A stretch of 64,000 nt of DNA from Opisthorchis felineus. Taxonomy: Eukaryota > Platyhelminthes > Trematoda > Opisthorchiida > Opisthorchiidae. The position numbers and the translations under genes were made by a program. The notes below the pieces were generated by a model. It saw only the letters and a program-made list of their open reading frames with translations, made no database searches and was not told where the DNA came from. Positions within the stretch are counted from its first letter, which is position 1. The number at the start of each line of letters is the position of its first letter. Shown piece after piece: positions 48,141-59,000 of this stretch. The stretch covers positions 1,249,095 to 1,313,094 of the forward strand of contig SJOL01008492.1 in the NCBI GenBank assembly GCA_004794785.1, given 5' to 3'.

Positions 48141-49687
48141 AGAACTAACTAGGCTCTCTGGTCGTAAGCTTCCTATCACTCAGAACTCGCTTTGTAGACA
48201 GCTTTCCCTGATACAGTAGATGGTCTTTTACTGTCTCGAGACCAAGGTTGTTCAAGCAAACCAACTGGCTGTTTCAAACAAGTGCTCTGTAAGCCGATGT
48301 TGCCTTATTAGTTTTATGAAATTTGATCTCGAATCACGTCCCATTTGACATACTAACCCGCATTGAATCCCTCTGTCATCATTTCTTCAATGAATGTCAT
48401 TCAAATCTCAACTACATACACACGATAGAAAACCAAAGCTTGGTGGAATTACACTTTGAGTCTGGAAAAAATGGCTTCTCTATTCCAAAACATGCTGATG
48501 TAACAAGAATTGTTCCTCACTTACCCTCAGCAACAACATCCACATGTCATGAGTACGAAGGCTTTAAATGGGTGCACACCCAATCGGGTTCGGAATCAAC
48601 TGAGTGTTTATGCCTGAAAAAGAAACTAGGGTGGGAACCATGGATATTATACTGGTTTCCTCACAGTGCGTTATATTAGCAGTACGTGATATCACAAATA
48701 GGTCTCCGTTCCACAAGGAAGGCATCTGAGACTATCTATGAAGGGAAATTCTGTGAAGCCATCATCGTGCTAAACGTTGTGAGAAACAAATTAAAAGTTA
48801 GCATTCGGGAAATGTCTACTGGAACTACACCATCTATTTTCTTTTAGGTTCTAAATTGTGCGCCGTCTCACTGGTAATTCGTTTTTGCTTCCTTGAGTAT
48901 TCTAACAGGTGGGGGACAGCTGTAGCATTGAGGCTGTCTAAAGCTGAACCTATTTGACATGGAATGACATTGATTTGCATTGTGTGACATTAGTCAACGG
49001 CCTCCATAGGCCATACTAAAATTACAGCTGCCTGATTTTAGCTGTTTATCTCTGAAGAGGCCATCCTGAGGATAAATCTAACGTCGTAAGTGATCATCTT
49101 CTCTGGCCTACAGAACACATATCAGTGGCAGACTTTTAAAAAAAAGTTGAATCTTCCCTCACAAGAGGATAACTACACAATCGTTTCCTTTTGAGGGGTA
49201 AATTTTCGTTGGAGATCATCTCCAGTCGTCTTATTGATGGTCTTCTTAAGACAACAAATTGTAATAAATTTGCCAGGTATCAAAAGACTGATTGTAGGGA
49301 TTCAGCAGAAGTGATAATTTTGATACTTGATTTCTTAAGGGGTAGAGATTTGCATTGCTATCATGGGACAAGTAACCTTATCTGAACCGTCGTCATCGCA
49401 GAGGCAGAAAATTAGATTTATGTGTCATGCAATCGAAACTTATATTACGAAACCCAAATCACTGGCGGGGACAACGTTATATCCATGCCATTATTTGGCA
49501 ACCTAACTACTATCAGTGCACATGAAAGCCAACAGCAAAACTTTCGCACCCGAAGCCTTGTCGCTGTGGCTTTTTACGTAACGAGGAGAGTAGCAGCGGC
49601 GTTTGAAGGCAAATTTCAAAGGCAAATTTTCAGAATAATCTCGTGAAGCTGGACCTAGGTGGTCACTTCCGGCTAACAGTTTGAGCA
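48141..49687. other. no recognisable gene or element
   Basis: A frame at about 48323-48679 (plus, 118 codons without an ATG at its start) has natural codon use and a cysteine-rich middle, but no family match. It is of a length expected by chance. Confidence 0.4.
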
Positions 49688-49925
49688 CTCGGCCGTTTGG
49701 CCAAGGGTGGCCGATCACCAGTGTGCTCAACTTGCGCTTGGACGGAAAATAGCGCCATTTATTCTTCCTTCACAAAATCCACATCACATGGTCACTTGTT
49801 AACCGGATCCTCGAGTAAGCGGTACGGAACCCCCTGGAGTTTTGTGAGATGCGAGCTACTGATGATGTCCAAAAAAGATAGAATAGCCGTATTGTGCTCA
49901 GCTTAGACTGGTAGTGCTTAAAGGA
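49688..49925 (+). mobile_element. tRNA-derived SINE, family 1, copy 7 (disrupted)
   Basis: A tRNA-like head with box A GTTTGGCCAAGGGTGG (about 49694-49709) is separated by extra sequence from the usual continuation GGAACCCCCTGGAGTTTTGTGAG (about 49827-49848). The hammerhead remnant and GCTTAGACTGG follow. The spacing suggests an insertion of about 60 bases between box A and box B, or two partial copies. Confidence 0.65.
49853..49897 (+). ncRNA. SINE-borne hammerhead remnant, copy 7
   Basis: GAGCTA, then an intact core CTGATGA (49859-49865), an A-rich stem II loop, GAAT for GAAA, AGCCG, TA, and TTGTGC. Stem I is partly paired. Probably inactive. Confidence 0.55.
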
Positions 49926-51126
49926 CGAAATCTCTCTTAAACATTCGTAAATTTTCGCACACTACCAACAAGCTATTTAATTAGCACACAAGACACTGTA
50001 CACGTAAATATTTGCTTACGACGATGGCTCTGCTAGCCATAGCTCCCAACCCAGTGTTCACTGCCATCTGACTTATGCGGTTTTCATTTTTCTCTAAAGG
50101 TTCTGGTGTATGCAGCCATGCTGCTTTCGTTTAGCGTTTCGATCCGGACTGGGCCCGGCGAAGAACCTTGCAATTGAAGATTGTCCGGGTATAGGGGTAA
50201 CCAGTCAACATTAGCCGACCAACCACGTGGTGCATGGACTATACATTGACAACCGTGTCCTGTGGTGGGTGACTTTTTCTTGGTTCTCGTATCACTGCAC
50301 TGAATTATCCAAACATATCTGGTGGTGCCTAAGCAGATCTTTAGTTGATGGGTTGCAGTTCTCTTGAGAAAAACTTTGCTGTTTATATCCTGAATTGGCA
50401 CGTTCATTGATCTTGCTTGTGCTGATCTCTGGAGAATTTTCGAATTGCACCGTGGAAGTGGAAAGTGCATAACTTTCCAACTCCTTATTTCTGAATCATC
50501 AATATTACCATAAAGTAGAAATGCTTCAGTAGCCTGTGGGGAATAAGAAGCAATAATCTGTACAATTTCTGCATAACCATTATAAGTCGGTGAATGTGAT
50601 AAGCAGAGTGGTTGTGCTACTTATCCTATGTTTAGGTTAGTGTAAATTAATGATAACTTGAACAATTTTGATTCGAACTCGCTTTTGTGAGTCTTGTGAA
50701 TGACTACCCCGCCTCCTGTCTCTAAATAATATTTTGTCAATAACAAAAATGAGGACGAAGAAGTGAAGAAATAAAGGAGGAGATCCATATTTTTTGAACC
50801 CGTTTGATGGTCATCAACCACCGTCGTCAATGTCATCAGGAACAGGTGCGATTTTTATGTGACTACAGTTGCACGAGAGAGAGAGTAAGTACGATAATTC
50901 ACCGTAAGGGGGACGAAAACAATGAGGATTATTGTGAACCCGGATAGTTTGTGTTGTTTATGTGTTGCTTAATCCTAGATGTCAGCTGCGTTCCCTTCAA
51001 AAGGCATTTCAGTGTGCAGTGTACCATGAAGTGGTGCTGTGGGCGCAGTCAAGGCCGAACCGTCGACTGAGTCCTGCCAAGTCCAGTCAAAATTAATTTT
51101 TCAGCAGGGAGACACAGACTCCTAGG
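49926..51126. other. no recognisable gene; 3' flank of the Penelope-like remnant
   Basis: The minus-strand frame at 50084-50470 (128 codons) has no recognisable domain. The stretch 51000-51126 lies downstream of the Penelope-like stop codon and would be its 3' untranslated or terminal-repeat region. Confidence 0.4.
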
Positions 51127-51520
51127 TTATGTGGCAGATATGACCTGGCGTTTGTCATCTTCAAACGACAGACGAATGTTGGGCCAGTTCGGCTGGAGGG
51201 ACTGGACTAATCTCTTCTGTACACAAAGTTCGCGTCTGAGGAGTCGGATACCAACAGCCTCTGCACTCTGCGAGCTTACATGACCTAACCGCTTTGGACC
51301 GGTTCAAGATCAGAAATGCAACGTTCCGACTGACGTGTCCGGTGTCAACTAGGTGGAATAGAATGGAATTCTTGATTCTGCCTGTACCTTCCATCATAGG
51401 CCAATTTATGTGACGTCTTCTTAAGCAGCTTAGACAAGTGTCACACCATACTATCACACAGGTGACAAATAGGTGCCGCTATTGCCATAGCGATTGACAA
51501 AAGAGGGACCCAGTGTGTTG
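51127..51520 (-). pseudogene. Penelope-like element, C-terminal endonuclease fragment
   Basis: On the minus strand the frame ILFHLVDTGHVSRNVAF (about 51375-51325) continues to RSCKLAE. It then shifts by what looks like a short duplication (GCAGAGTGCAGAGGC) into AEAVGIRLLRRELCVQKR (51264 downward), followed by LVQSLQPNWPNIRLSF and a TAA at 51129-51127. The H..DTGH block, the .AEA..I block and the LCVQK block in this order are the usual end of the GIY-YIG endonuclease domain in flatworm-type Penelope-like elements. Upstream, RRRHINWPMMEG may be the remains of the conserved Arg-containing helix. No Penelope reverse transcriptase was found further upstream, so the copy is 5' truncated and frameshifted. 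Such elements are known to carry hammerheads in their terminal repeats. Confidence 0.8.
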
Positions 51521-54500
51521 ACAGTAAGATTTCCGGGGACAGACTAATTTATCGTAACAGAATTCGTACGAAATGCTAGTTTACTCGTCTTTACTTTACT
51601 AGACCAGACATTCAGTCCGAAGTCTACGTAACCCGACCGGGTAAATCCAAATTGCGCGTCTTATGAAGCCTGTTTTCAATGTCTACATTATACATCTGAG
51701 GATATTGAAGGAGCTTCGAGAAGATGATTTTACTGTAGAGGAAGTCTGCAGAATACCTGTCAAAGTCAACACTGTTAACAAAAAGGCTGTACTCAATCAA
51801 AAATAAGAGGGTAAGTGAGTAAGTAATATAAGGAGGCGGGCTAAATCTTATGGCATGATCCGGGACTAGCTGTTCTGAAAAATGAAACGGAATCCAAGTG
51901 AGGGAAAATATTAAATTTATCCGCAAGAGCGCCATTGAACAGTCGCTTCTGAGGAGTAGTTCAATGTCAAGCACGACTAGACCACCTAAATTCTTCTTGA
52001 CCTTTCGTTTACTTCAGGTGAAACTGTTTCCACTGAATGAAATTTGCACTTCAAACAATGGTTTTCAAGATGCAAAATAATCCATCTTATAGCCAGACTG
52101 CCATGATAACTTTGTATTACATGAAATATGTGTACGAATAAGAGAGAGTTAGGGGAGCCGTCATTCTCAAAGTTGCCTAACGTCCCGATGAATATTAGCG
52201 CAGAAACAGCCATTGAAAAAGCGATCAACCGCTTAAAAAATAGGACTTTGTACAAGATATGATTCTTAAAAAGCAGCTTCAGACGAACAAGTGGAGGGCA
52301 TTTGTCTGTTCATTTTACTCCTCGATTCGCAGGATCCTGAAAAGTTGCCATAGTACTATCCCATGTTCACCGCACTTTTTTCACCTTACATACATTTCAC
52401 CTTACATTTTCACCTTGACATAGATGCGGCTGTTAAGCCAATGCCAAAGGTGACTTCTTCAGTTGTGATAATCAGTTGTTTGAAACCATTTGTCATGGTT
52501 GCCATACTGACCGTACATATCGATTTTGGTGAGACCACCTTAGCGTGTTTCGTGGGCAACCAGATACCGATTGTGCTAAAACTGCTCGCAAAAGTGGATT
52601 TCATTGGTATCAGTCCGAACTTGGTAACAATCCCATTAAACGGGCAGCGGTGGATCAATCAGCATGAATCATACGCACGAAGTGCATGAACAGCTAAATG
52701 GCCTCCGGAGTGTTGTCAAATTAGTATGTGTCCAGGGTACAGCAATTAGGAACGGAAGGTAGACTGAGACTGGTTGACCACGCTGAGTTTTCTGGGCGTT
52801 CATCACACAATGTAGTTGCCTTCGTGCTACTCTCTATACTGAAGTAGCTAAAGTGACATAAGCAATAACCCTAGCACTGGACTGAATGCAGCGCTAATGA
52901 AAAGTGATTTGGGGCTCTAGACATGATCAGGGGCAAAGCGTAGATCACAGTCGTAAGTTGAAAACTGCGTAAGTAAGAATATCCGGTGTGGGTTTTTGAC
53001 CTTTAGGGAGTACGGTTGCAGGGGTGGGCGGTGATTAAATTGATAAAAATGTATTTCATCCTATTACCCAAGGAAGACAAATGAAGACAAACTATTTGAC
53101 CCACACAAGAAACACCGTGAAAACAAAGTAGTTGGATTCCGCGAACGATATCCATGCCTGAATTCAGCCAAAATGTGAACTGAATTAGACTGTGAACTTC
53201 AAAGTTTTTGACCATAGTGAGGCCCATGGTTTTGGGGCCCCAAAAATCCGGCGCAATCCCACAATTTGTGGACAGGAGAGCATCAACTGGCCGTAAATGT
53301 TCCGAAAGATCATAACAAGTCCTCTGCGGTGGAATCCTGTGCGATGTCCTTAGCTGCAGTTACCCTAAATTTCAGTGCCGCTGAAAGTCAAATTTTCAGG
53401 TAACTGTTTTAATCTGTTACACCAAGATGCACTTAGTTACTCGCAGGGATTCATGCGACCATCTGGCAGCTAGCATGGACCACAGAAAAAACCACATCTA
53501 CTATGATTCACCTGAGGTTGTCGACCGCGAAACATCACCTCATGGTGCAAGGTTTTATCAGACAAAATTGATGATGATCAAAATCTGATGTTACTTTACA
53601 TGCAACGTCTTGTAGAATCAGTTTCATAGATGTTTTATGTTGCCAATGGTTGGATCACAGGAAGCCTACTCTAAGTTGCGCTCCCTGTTGATTCAACGGC
53701 GTATATGTCATTGCTGGTGCCCAACCCAAGGGGTTCAGAGTAGCTACTCGTTACTTAGCCACTAAATACGTAGTTTTGAGTATGAGAAGGCATGCCAACA
53801 AAATATATATTTTAATCTGAGTGAGAAGACTACTTCTCACGGAATTACCTTGGAAAGCACTTGGAAAACACATAATTTTTTCTGATGCGAGCAAATTTAA
53901 AACTGCACCATTTCGGCCTGGTCTTTGCAGCGCACTTTTTCGAGGGCTCCCTTATGGGAGATGAGATCCATGTATATATTCAGCTTTGAATCTGTTCTTG
54001 TTATTCGGGTTGACTACTCAAACCTCCAAAAATATCCCGCTGGAACGAGATTTCAGCTTAAGTAGTCCGTGTCCTTATTCTATTTTCTACACAGGTAATT
54101 GTTTGTTCGCAATGGTCAACGCAGCTTTTCTAGTCAACTGTTAGAATTCTTACCAGCAGATTTACGATCACGGGGTCAAGCAGACACTTGTTACCAGATG
54201 TTTTAATTGATTAAACACAAAACAGCTACTGTTTCGCAACAGCTGGTGACCTTCCACCTCACATCTATCGATGACATTCAGTGATAACCAAGTGAAACAA
54301 TGTGGGTCAGGCGAGACAGCACTATCGGCTAAAGTCCGTAGCTAGTAGCTGAATTCCGATCCTTTATTCATCAGTCAACTATGCTTAACCTAAACCTTAA
54401 ACATCAGTCGGAAAATGAGAAAAATTGGTCTATCGCGAGCTCAAAGGTTTACAGTGTACAATTATGTTCAATATTGTAGGGATGAATTTGGTCAGCTGCC

Positions 54501-55289
54501 AGGCAAGAATAAGTCAAAACATTGCTGTTGGTCACTAAACCTGGATTGCGCCGGGCTGTTAATACAATCTATCTTAATTATACTGACTCACACCACAGCA
54601 ACGTCTTCGCTTCCTCCAAGATAGTATTTTTGCTCAAAGACAGTTTCTGTGATATAACGTTCCATTTTTCATGTGAATCATTTATATTATCCTCTTATTT
54701 TGCTTCAATACCAGTAAACCTGACCATGACTGAGCTGTACCTCTTTTTTTCTCTGAAGGTACCTACCCATCCTATTCTGTGGACAGTTAACTTGTTTTTG
54801 TTTGTAATGAAAATATACGAAACTGCAAAAGTTTGGGTACAGGCTACTCAGCGTCAACTTTCCGTAGCTTGTTTGCTCTACGAAGCCATCAGTCTCTGCT
54901 CTGAGAGCCACGTCAAGAAACCAAAATTTCCTACTCATGTCCTTCAGCAGACTATACGGACGGATGCACACTGTTGGATTGTGAGGTATAGGCCGACAAC
55001 TGACTGGAAATCACTGACCGCAGGTGTGCCATTCCCAGAGCGTAGATAAACATTTGGTATTTGTGCAAGCTACGTGGGCCCTGTGTCTAATGAAGATAGT
55101 CCCGGAATCTCAAATTTCCGGGTCAAAGTTGCCAGTTTTCGTCACCTGTGGTGTCACTCTCAAGTCGGTGGATCTCCAGGGTTACGTGAGTTGGGCTAAA
55201 GTATGCGATCTATTGTTTTGTGTTTTAGAAACATAGCCTCTGTGAACAAATGACCTGCGGTGTCTTCAGGTTTTCCCAAACCCTGTCCC
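51521..55289. other. no recognisable gene or element
   Basis: It includes the longest frame of the window (54522-55049, plus, 175 codons). That frame has no domain signature, and about one of this size is expected by chance. No Penelope-like reverse transcriptase is visible upstream of the endonuclease fragment. Confidence 0.45.
52380..52421 (+). repeat. three short tandem copies of TTCACCTTACAT
   Basis: TTCACCTTACAT, TTCACCTTACAT and TTCACCTTGACAT in succession with small spacers. Confidence 0.85.
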
Positions 55290-55670
55290 CAGAGTGATGC
55301 TGGCATCGTTTGTGTCGACAAATTCACATCAAGATAATTAGAATACGGGTTTTTGTCCGGGCAGAATATATTTCAGTTGCGAAGACCATCCAACACCACC
55401 AACTGCTGTGTTATGATCATGTGTTACGCATGTCAAGTAATCGTCCACCGAAACGAGTACCGTTCTTGATGCTCCTTTCACAATGGCACAACGTGTGACA
55501 ACGTGTGTGTGACTCATCAGAAGGGTGTGAAAGGAATTACGAAGCGTTTGTGTTTTTGGTGCGGTCCGCCCTTCGGAATGACCCCTCCTGCGCTTGGCTC
55601 AAGAGACTGTAAGGAATGGCTAGTAGATGTTACTGGCGTCTGGGTTGTCAGTTTCTTTCCAGGCTATGAT
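55290..55670 (+). pseudogene. decayed LINE, C-terminal part of the polyprotein
   Basis: On the plus strand RVFVRAEYISV...QHHQLLCYDHVLRMSS (ending near 55440), then NRPPKRVPF, matches the LINE C-terminal block with consensus pattern LRWLGHVLRM...R.PRR.LF. After a stop and frameshift, DPSCAWLKRL and CQFLSRL (about 55580-55665) match the extreme C-terminus of the same kind of element. The two remnants (here and 12.5-13.5 kb) cover different parts, so they cannot be compared directly, but both fit the RTE/CR1-like group. Hammerhead unit D begins about 90 bases downstream on the same strand. Confidence 0.78.
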
Positions 55671-55760
55671 TGGGCGCCCCAGGCCCTTCCGAAATGTACT
55701 CTTTTAATTTTATTCTGAGGATTCAAATATAATTAACTGAGCAAATAGAGTCGTTCTCAT

Positions 55761-55845
55761 ATCAATCCGGTTTTCACGGGAGACTCAACTGGATCTGTCG
55801 TCTATGATATTCTTCAGTGGAGTCTCCCGTGAAAACCAAATTGAT
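55761..55845. repeat. 31-base inverted repeat at the start of unit D
   Basis: Arms 55761-55791 and 55815-55845 are complementary at 28 of 31 positions, with a 23-base loop. The core GGTTTTCACGGGAGACTC pairs without a mismatch. The left arm is the reverse complement of the unit's own first bases, so the unit edge is present in both orientations. Confidence 0.92.
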
Positions 55846-55925
55846 ATACAAATGCGTGTATTTGTCGTAAGTTGCTCAATTTGGGTTCAAGCAGAACGTA
55901 AGTCTGACGGAAACTCAGAAACTGA

Positions 55926-55968
55926 GCCTATATGATGAGCCGCAAGAAGGGTGAAACCGGTCGTAGGC
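55926..55968 (+). ncRNA. type I hammerhead ribozyme, unit D (degenerate)
   Basis: Stem I GCCTAT (55926-55931) with GTAGGC (55963-55968). Core ATGATGA (expected CTGATGA). Stem II GCC(G)/GGGT around CAAGAA. GAAA intact (55953-55956). Stem III CCGG, then UC with cleavage predicted after C55962. C3 to A should block catalysis. All other elements are kept. Confidence 0.85.
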
Positions 55969-56003
55969 TGTCAAAATGTTTTCAGCAACCTTGTGAGTAG
56001 CTT

Positions 56004-59000
56004 CCTTTATGGAAATAATTAAATGAATTTTATGGTCCTACGACAGGGAAGCGTCAGTGCCTATACTGATGTGGACAACTCTGATGATGGTGACAGTAAT
56101 GACGGTGATTATGAAATTGACGAACAGCCAGACCAGGAGAGGAACATCTCGCTTTACTCATGAAGTTCTGGTCATAAGGATGTCTAATTGGTGAAAAAGT
56201 AGAGGGTCAAACTGTTTACATGTAAGCATTCCTGTTAAACTCAAATTGCACAATACAGATGCAACAGAGTGCGAATCCTCTAAAAACGATGAGAATCTCG
56301 AAACTGAATCCATCATTACTGGTCGCGTTACAAAGGGAGATAACAGATCTTACCAGGAGTACATTTGTGAACAGAGGCATCACGTCGTTTTTGGATCAGG
56401 CCTGACGTCCCAGATCGGTTTGGTAAGTCAGATTATCTGGTGAAGCAAATATGCTGAATTGTCTGCGTATACCGTTTAGTAGCCCGGTCAGCCGACCGGC
56501 CGCTTCTTGGTTCGGACAATGAGTCTCATTCAGGGCGCGCTCCAAAGCGCAGTCCCCAGCTTCAAGCTTTAAAAAATAGGGGGCAAATGTTGAGACAAAC
56601 CTAGAGCGGCAATAAAGAACCCAATAAAGAATCATTAAATATCAAGTTATGGTTGGTCTCCCAGACATTTCGAATAGACGAAAGTGGTTGGGACATCTAA
56701 TCAAATAAGGTCGCTCCACAACGTTCATTTCAGAATGACTTCCCCTTTGTATTGATCCGTTTGCATTCTGTTACAACCCAAGTATAATGGATGTTCATCA
56801 CTATAGTAGCAAAATTCAGAGGAAAAAGCTCTTATTAACCACAGCGTTTTCACAATTGAAAAGTGAACGTGCAAGTGATTTTTTTTACCCGCGATTAGTT
56901 CAGTGGTAGAAGTTATAAGGTCCAGTGCACCACAGCATTCTGTCTTTGGTTACTGAGGGATTTTCTGTATATCGGATTCACATTGTAGGTGGACTTAGGT
57001 GCATTTAGAATTGTATCTCAGGCGAGAGAAAGAAGCATAAAAATGGGTTTATTCAAGAGCACCTTTTTGGTCCCACAGTTGAAAGTGACAAGGTCAGTTT
57101 TGCTGTGCTGTGTCCAAGTGACGAGAACGGTATCAGGAGAATACAGTCAGTTGGGAGACTATGATTGAAATTAGTGACCAGTAAATGAGTTAAGTCGACG
57201 TCGTTTTCGTATATTCTATCATATGGGTTCAAATATTTTGAGCTTTATTGAAGGGGCTGATCCGTTTTTGAGGACACGCCATAGTATACCCTGGAAGGGA
57301 GGCGATAACCGGTTTGCAAAACGTTTTTATACTTTTGTCCTACTTTCTGTAGGACTGGGTATAGAGATGAACCAGATCATCGGCCATGTCTTTGAGGGTT
57401 TCGTTACGATGCGAGCTGTAGTTCAAATAACGGCCGCGCTAGAGACTGCGTCACATAGTCTGGGCTGATGCATTCTGCGGCGAAGTTAGCCACCAACCTT
57501 AAGTAGTGCTTGGGCCTCCAAGTCTGGCTTTTTAATTATTCCATTATCGAGAAGATTGATGTTGCCTGAAGAACAAGCAGTCCAGGGTCAGAGTGCTGTT
57601 CTTTTTCTGTAGGCATTTAATCATCCAAAGTGGTCGGTAACTATGACTTTATGCCTGAAGATAATGCTAGTTGACTTGTTTTGTCAATGAATTGTGTCTG
57701 AAATACAAAGGAAACGCAAGGCTTTAAAGCCGTGGCTCACGATGTACATAATACGGGTAAGATGACCCATATGCGTTGTCGGGTCTGGTTACAGGTGGCT
57801 GACTTCTGTATAGCACATAACGCTGTAGTATGTATAAAAATATTATTGTGGATATTCTGTTTATGTCCCCTAAGTATTACAATTTACTCTGTTGCATCAG
57901 GGATCCAATAAGATGTTCAACAAAATTATATATGGCAACACAGGCTTTGAGCTAACCTAATGTCTAAGCATTTTCAATGTCTGGTAGCGCCTTAGTTTTC
58001 TGGTGAATACGGAATAAAAACCTGCGATAACAAATCAAAATCAACCAGTACCATAGTATAACCAGTCAGTAACAATGCTTTCATGTCTTAAATTAATGAG
58101 TGGTAAAAACAATTGAAGTAAGACAATTTTGATAATATTCACGGCACACAAACTAAAATCTGATTTGCTTATCAAAGATGTGGCAGCTAATTGGTCGTTA
58201 CTGGTGTTATACCAGGAGGACGACATTTATGAAATCATCCTTATAGAATATGCATTTGAAACAAAATCACCGAAACAGGATGGTTTGCCGTGACGTAAAG
58301 ATGATCCTCATTATTTTCGTGGAGTTGTTGCGTGAGTTCAATTTTTACATTGTGCTCCTAACATCTAGTCCAAATGGAAGGCATACATTCATATAAGCAA
58401 TATCAAGTTCAATTACAAAAAGCTTCTAGAGTTATGACATGTAGAAAAAAGAATTGGTTGTTTATCCGGACATAAGTGAAGAGTATGGAAATTCGAAGGT
58501 CAGGGTTTAAGGCGTCTTACTTGTTGAGAACGTAAGTTTACCTCCCAAAACCGTTGGGGTTGTCTTCTATTCCGTGTAAGCACAGAGAGATTATGGGGTA
58601 CTAACTGTGTGAAGGTGACAAACTGTTCAACAAATTTTAACCGGCACCTCCGATTTTGATGCCGGCTACGCGTACAGGGAAAGTGTTACATTTTAGAAGC
58701 GATAGAGATGGTTCGGAATTAATCTACGCTTCTGAGAAGAGCACCGTCAAAAAGTTGCTACTACTGAAGGCTATCTTGAATAAAGACTGTCATCTAGAAT
58801 AAACAAAGATGTCCCGCACTTTATAGTGTCTTTCTTTTGGACGGAATGACATCCATGCATATCGTGTTTGTTTCTGCTGCAAACAAGTTTGCCAATTTTA
58901 ACAAAACTGTGCCACAGAAGTGATGATGAAATCACAGAATAGAGGACAATGACGAATCATCATCATCATCATCATCATCAACATCATCATGGACAGCATG

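Larger units (their letters stand above)
55761..56003 (+). mobile_element. hammerhead repeat unit D
   Basis: It begins with a 31-base inverted repeat (annotated separately) whose right arm is the unit opening (GAGTCTCCC, then GAAAACCAAATTG). The unit continues with CAAATGCGTGTATTTG, GGTTCAAGCAGAAC, the hammerhead at 55926-55968, and the AGCAACCTTGTGAGTAGC tail. The distal half seen in units A and C is missing. Confidence 0.8.

Noticed and set aside
52363..52689. Possible Gypsy-type protease region (ILTVHIDFGETT and following)
   Set aside because: The pattern is loosely like the region around a retropepsin, but the catalytic D-S/T-G and the ILG.DFL motif are not present. Not enough to call.
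54522..55049. Longest open frame in the window (175 codons, plus strand)
   Set aside because: No recognisable domain, no splice support, and about one frame of this size is expected by chance. The opposite strand is also open for 88 codons.
56888..56960. TTAGTTCAGTGGTAGAA as the start of a tRNA gene
   Set aside because: Box A only; no box B and no acceptor stem pairing.
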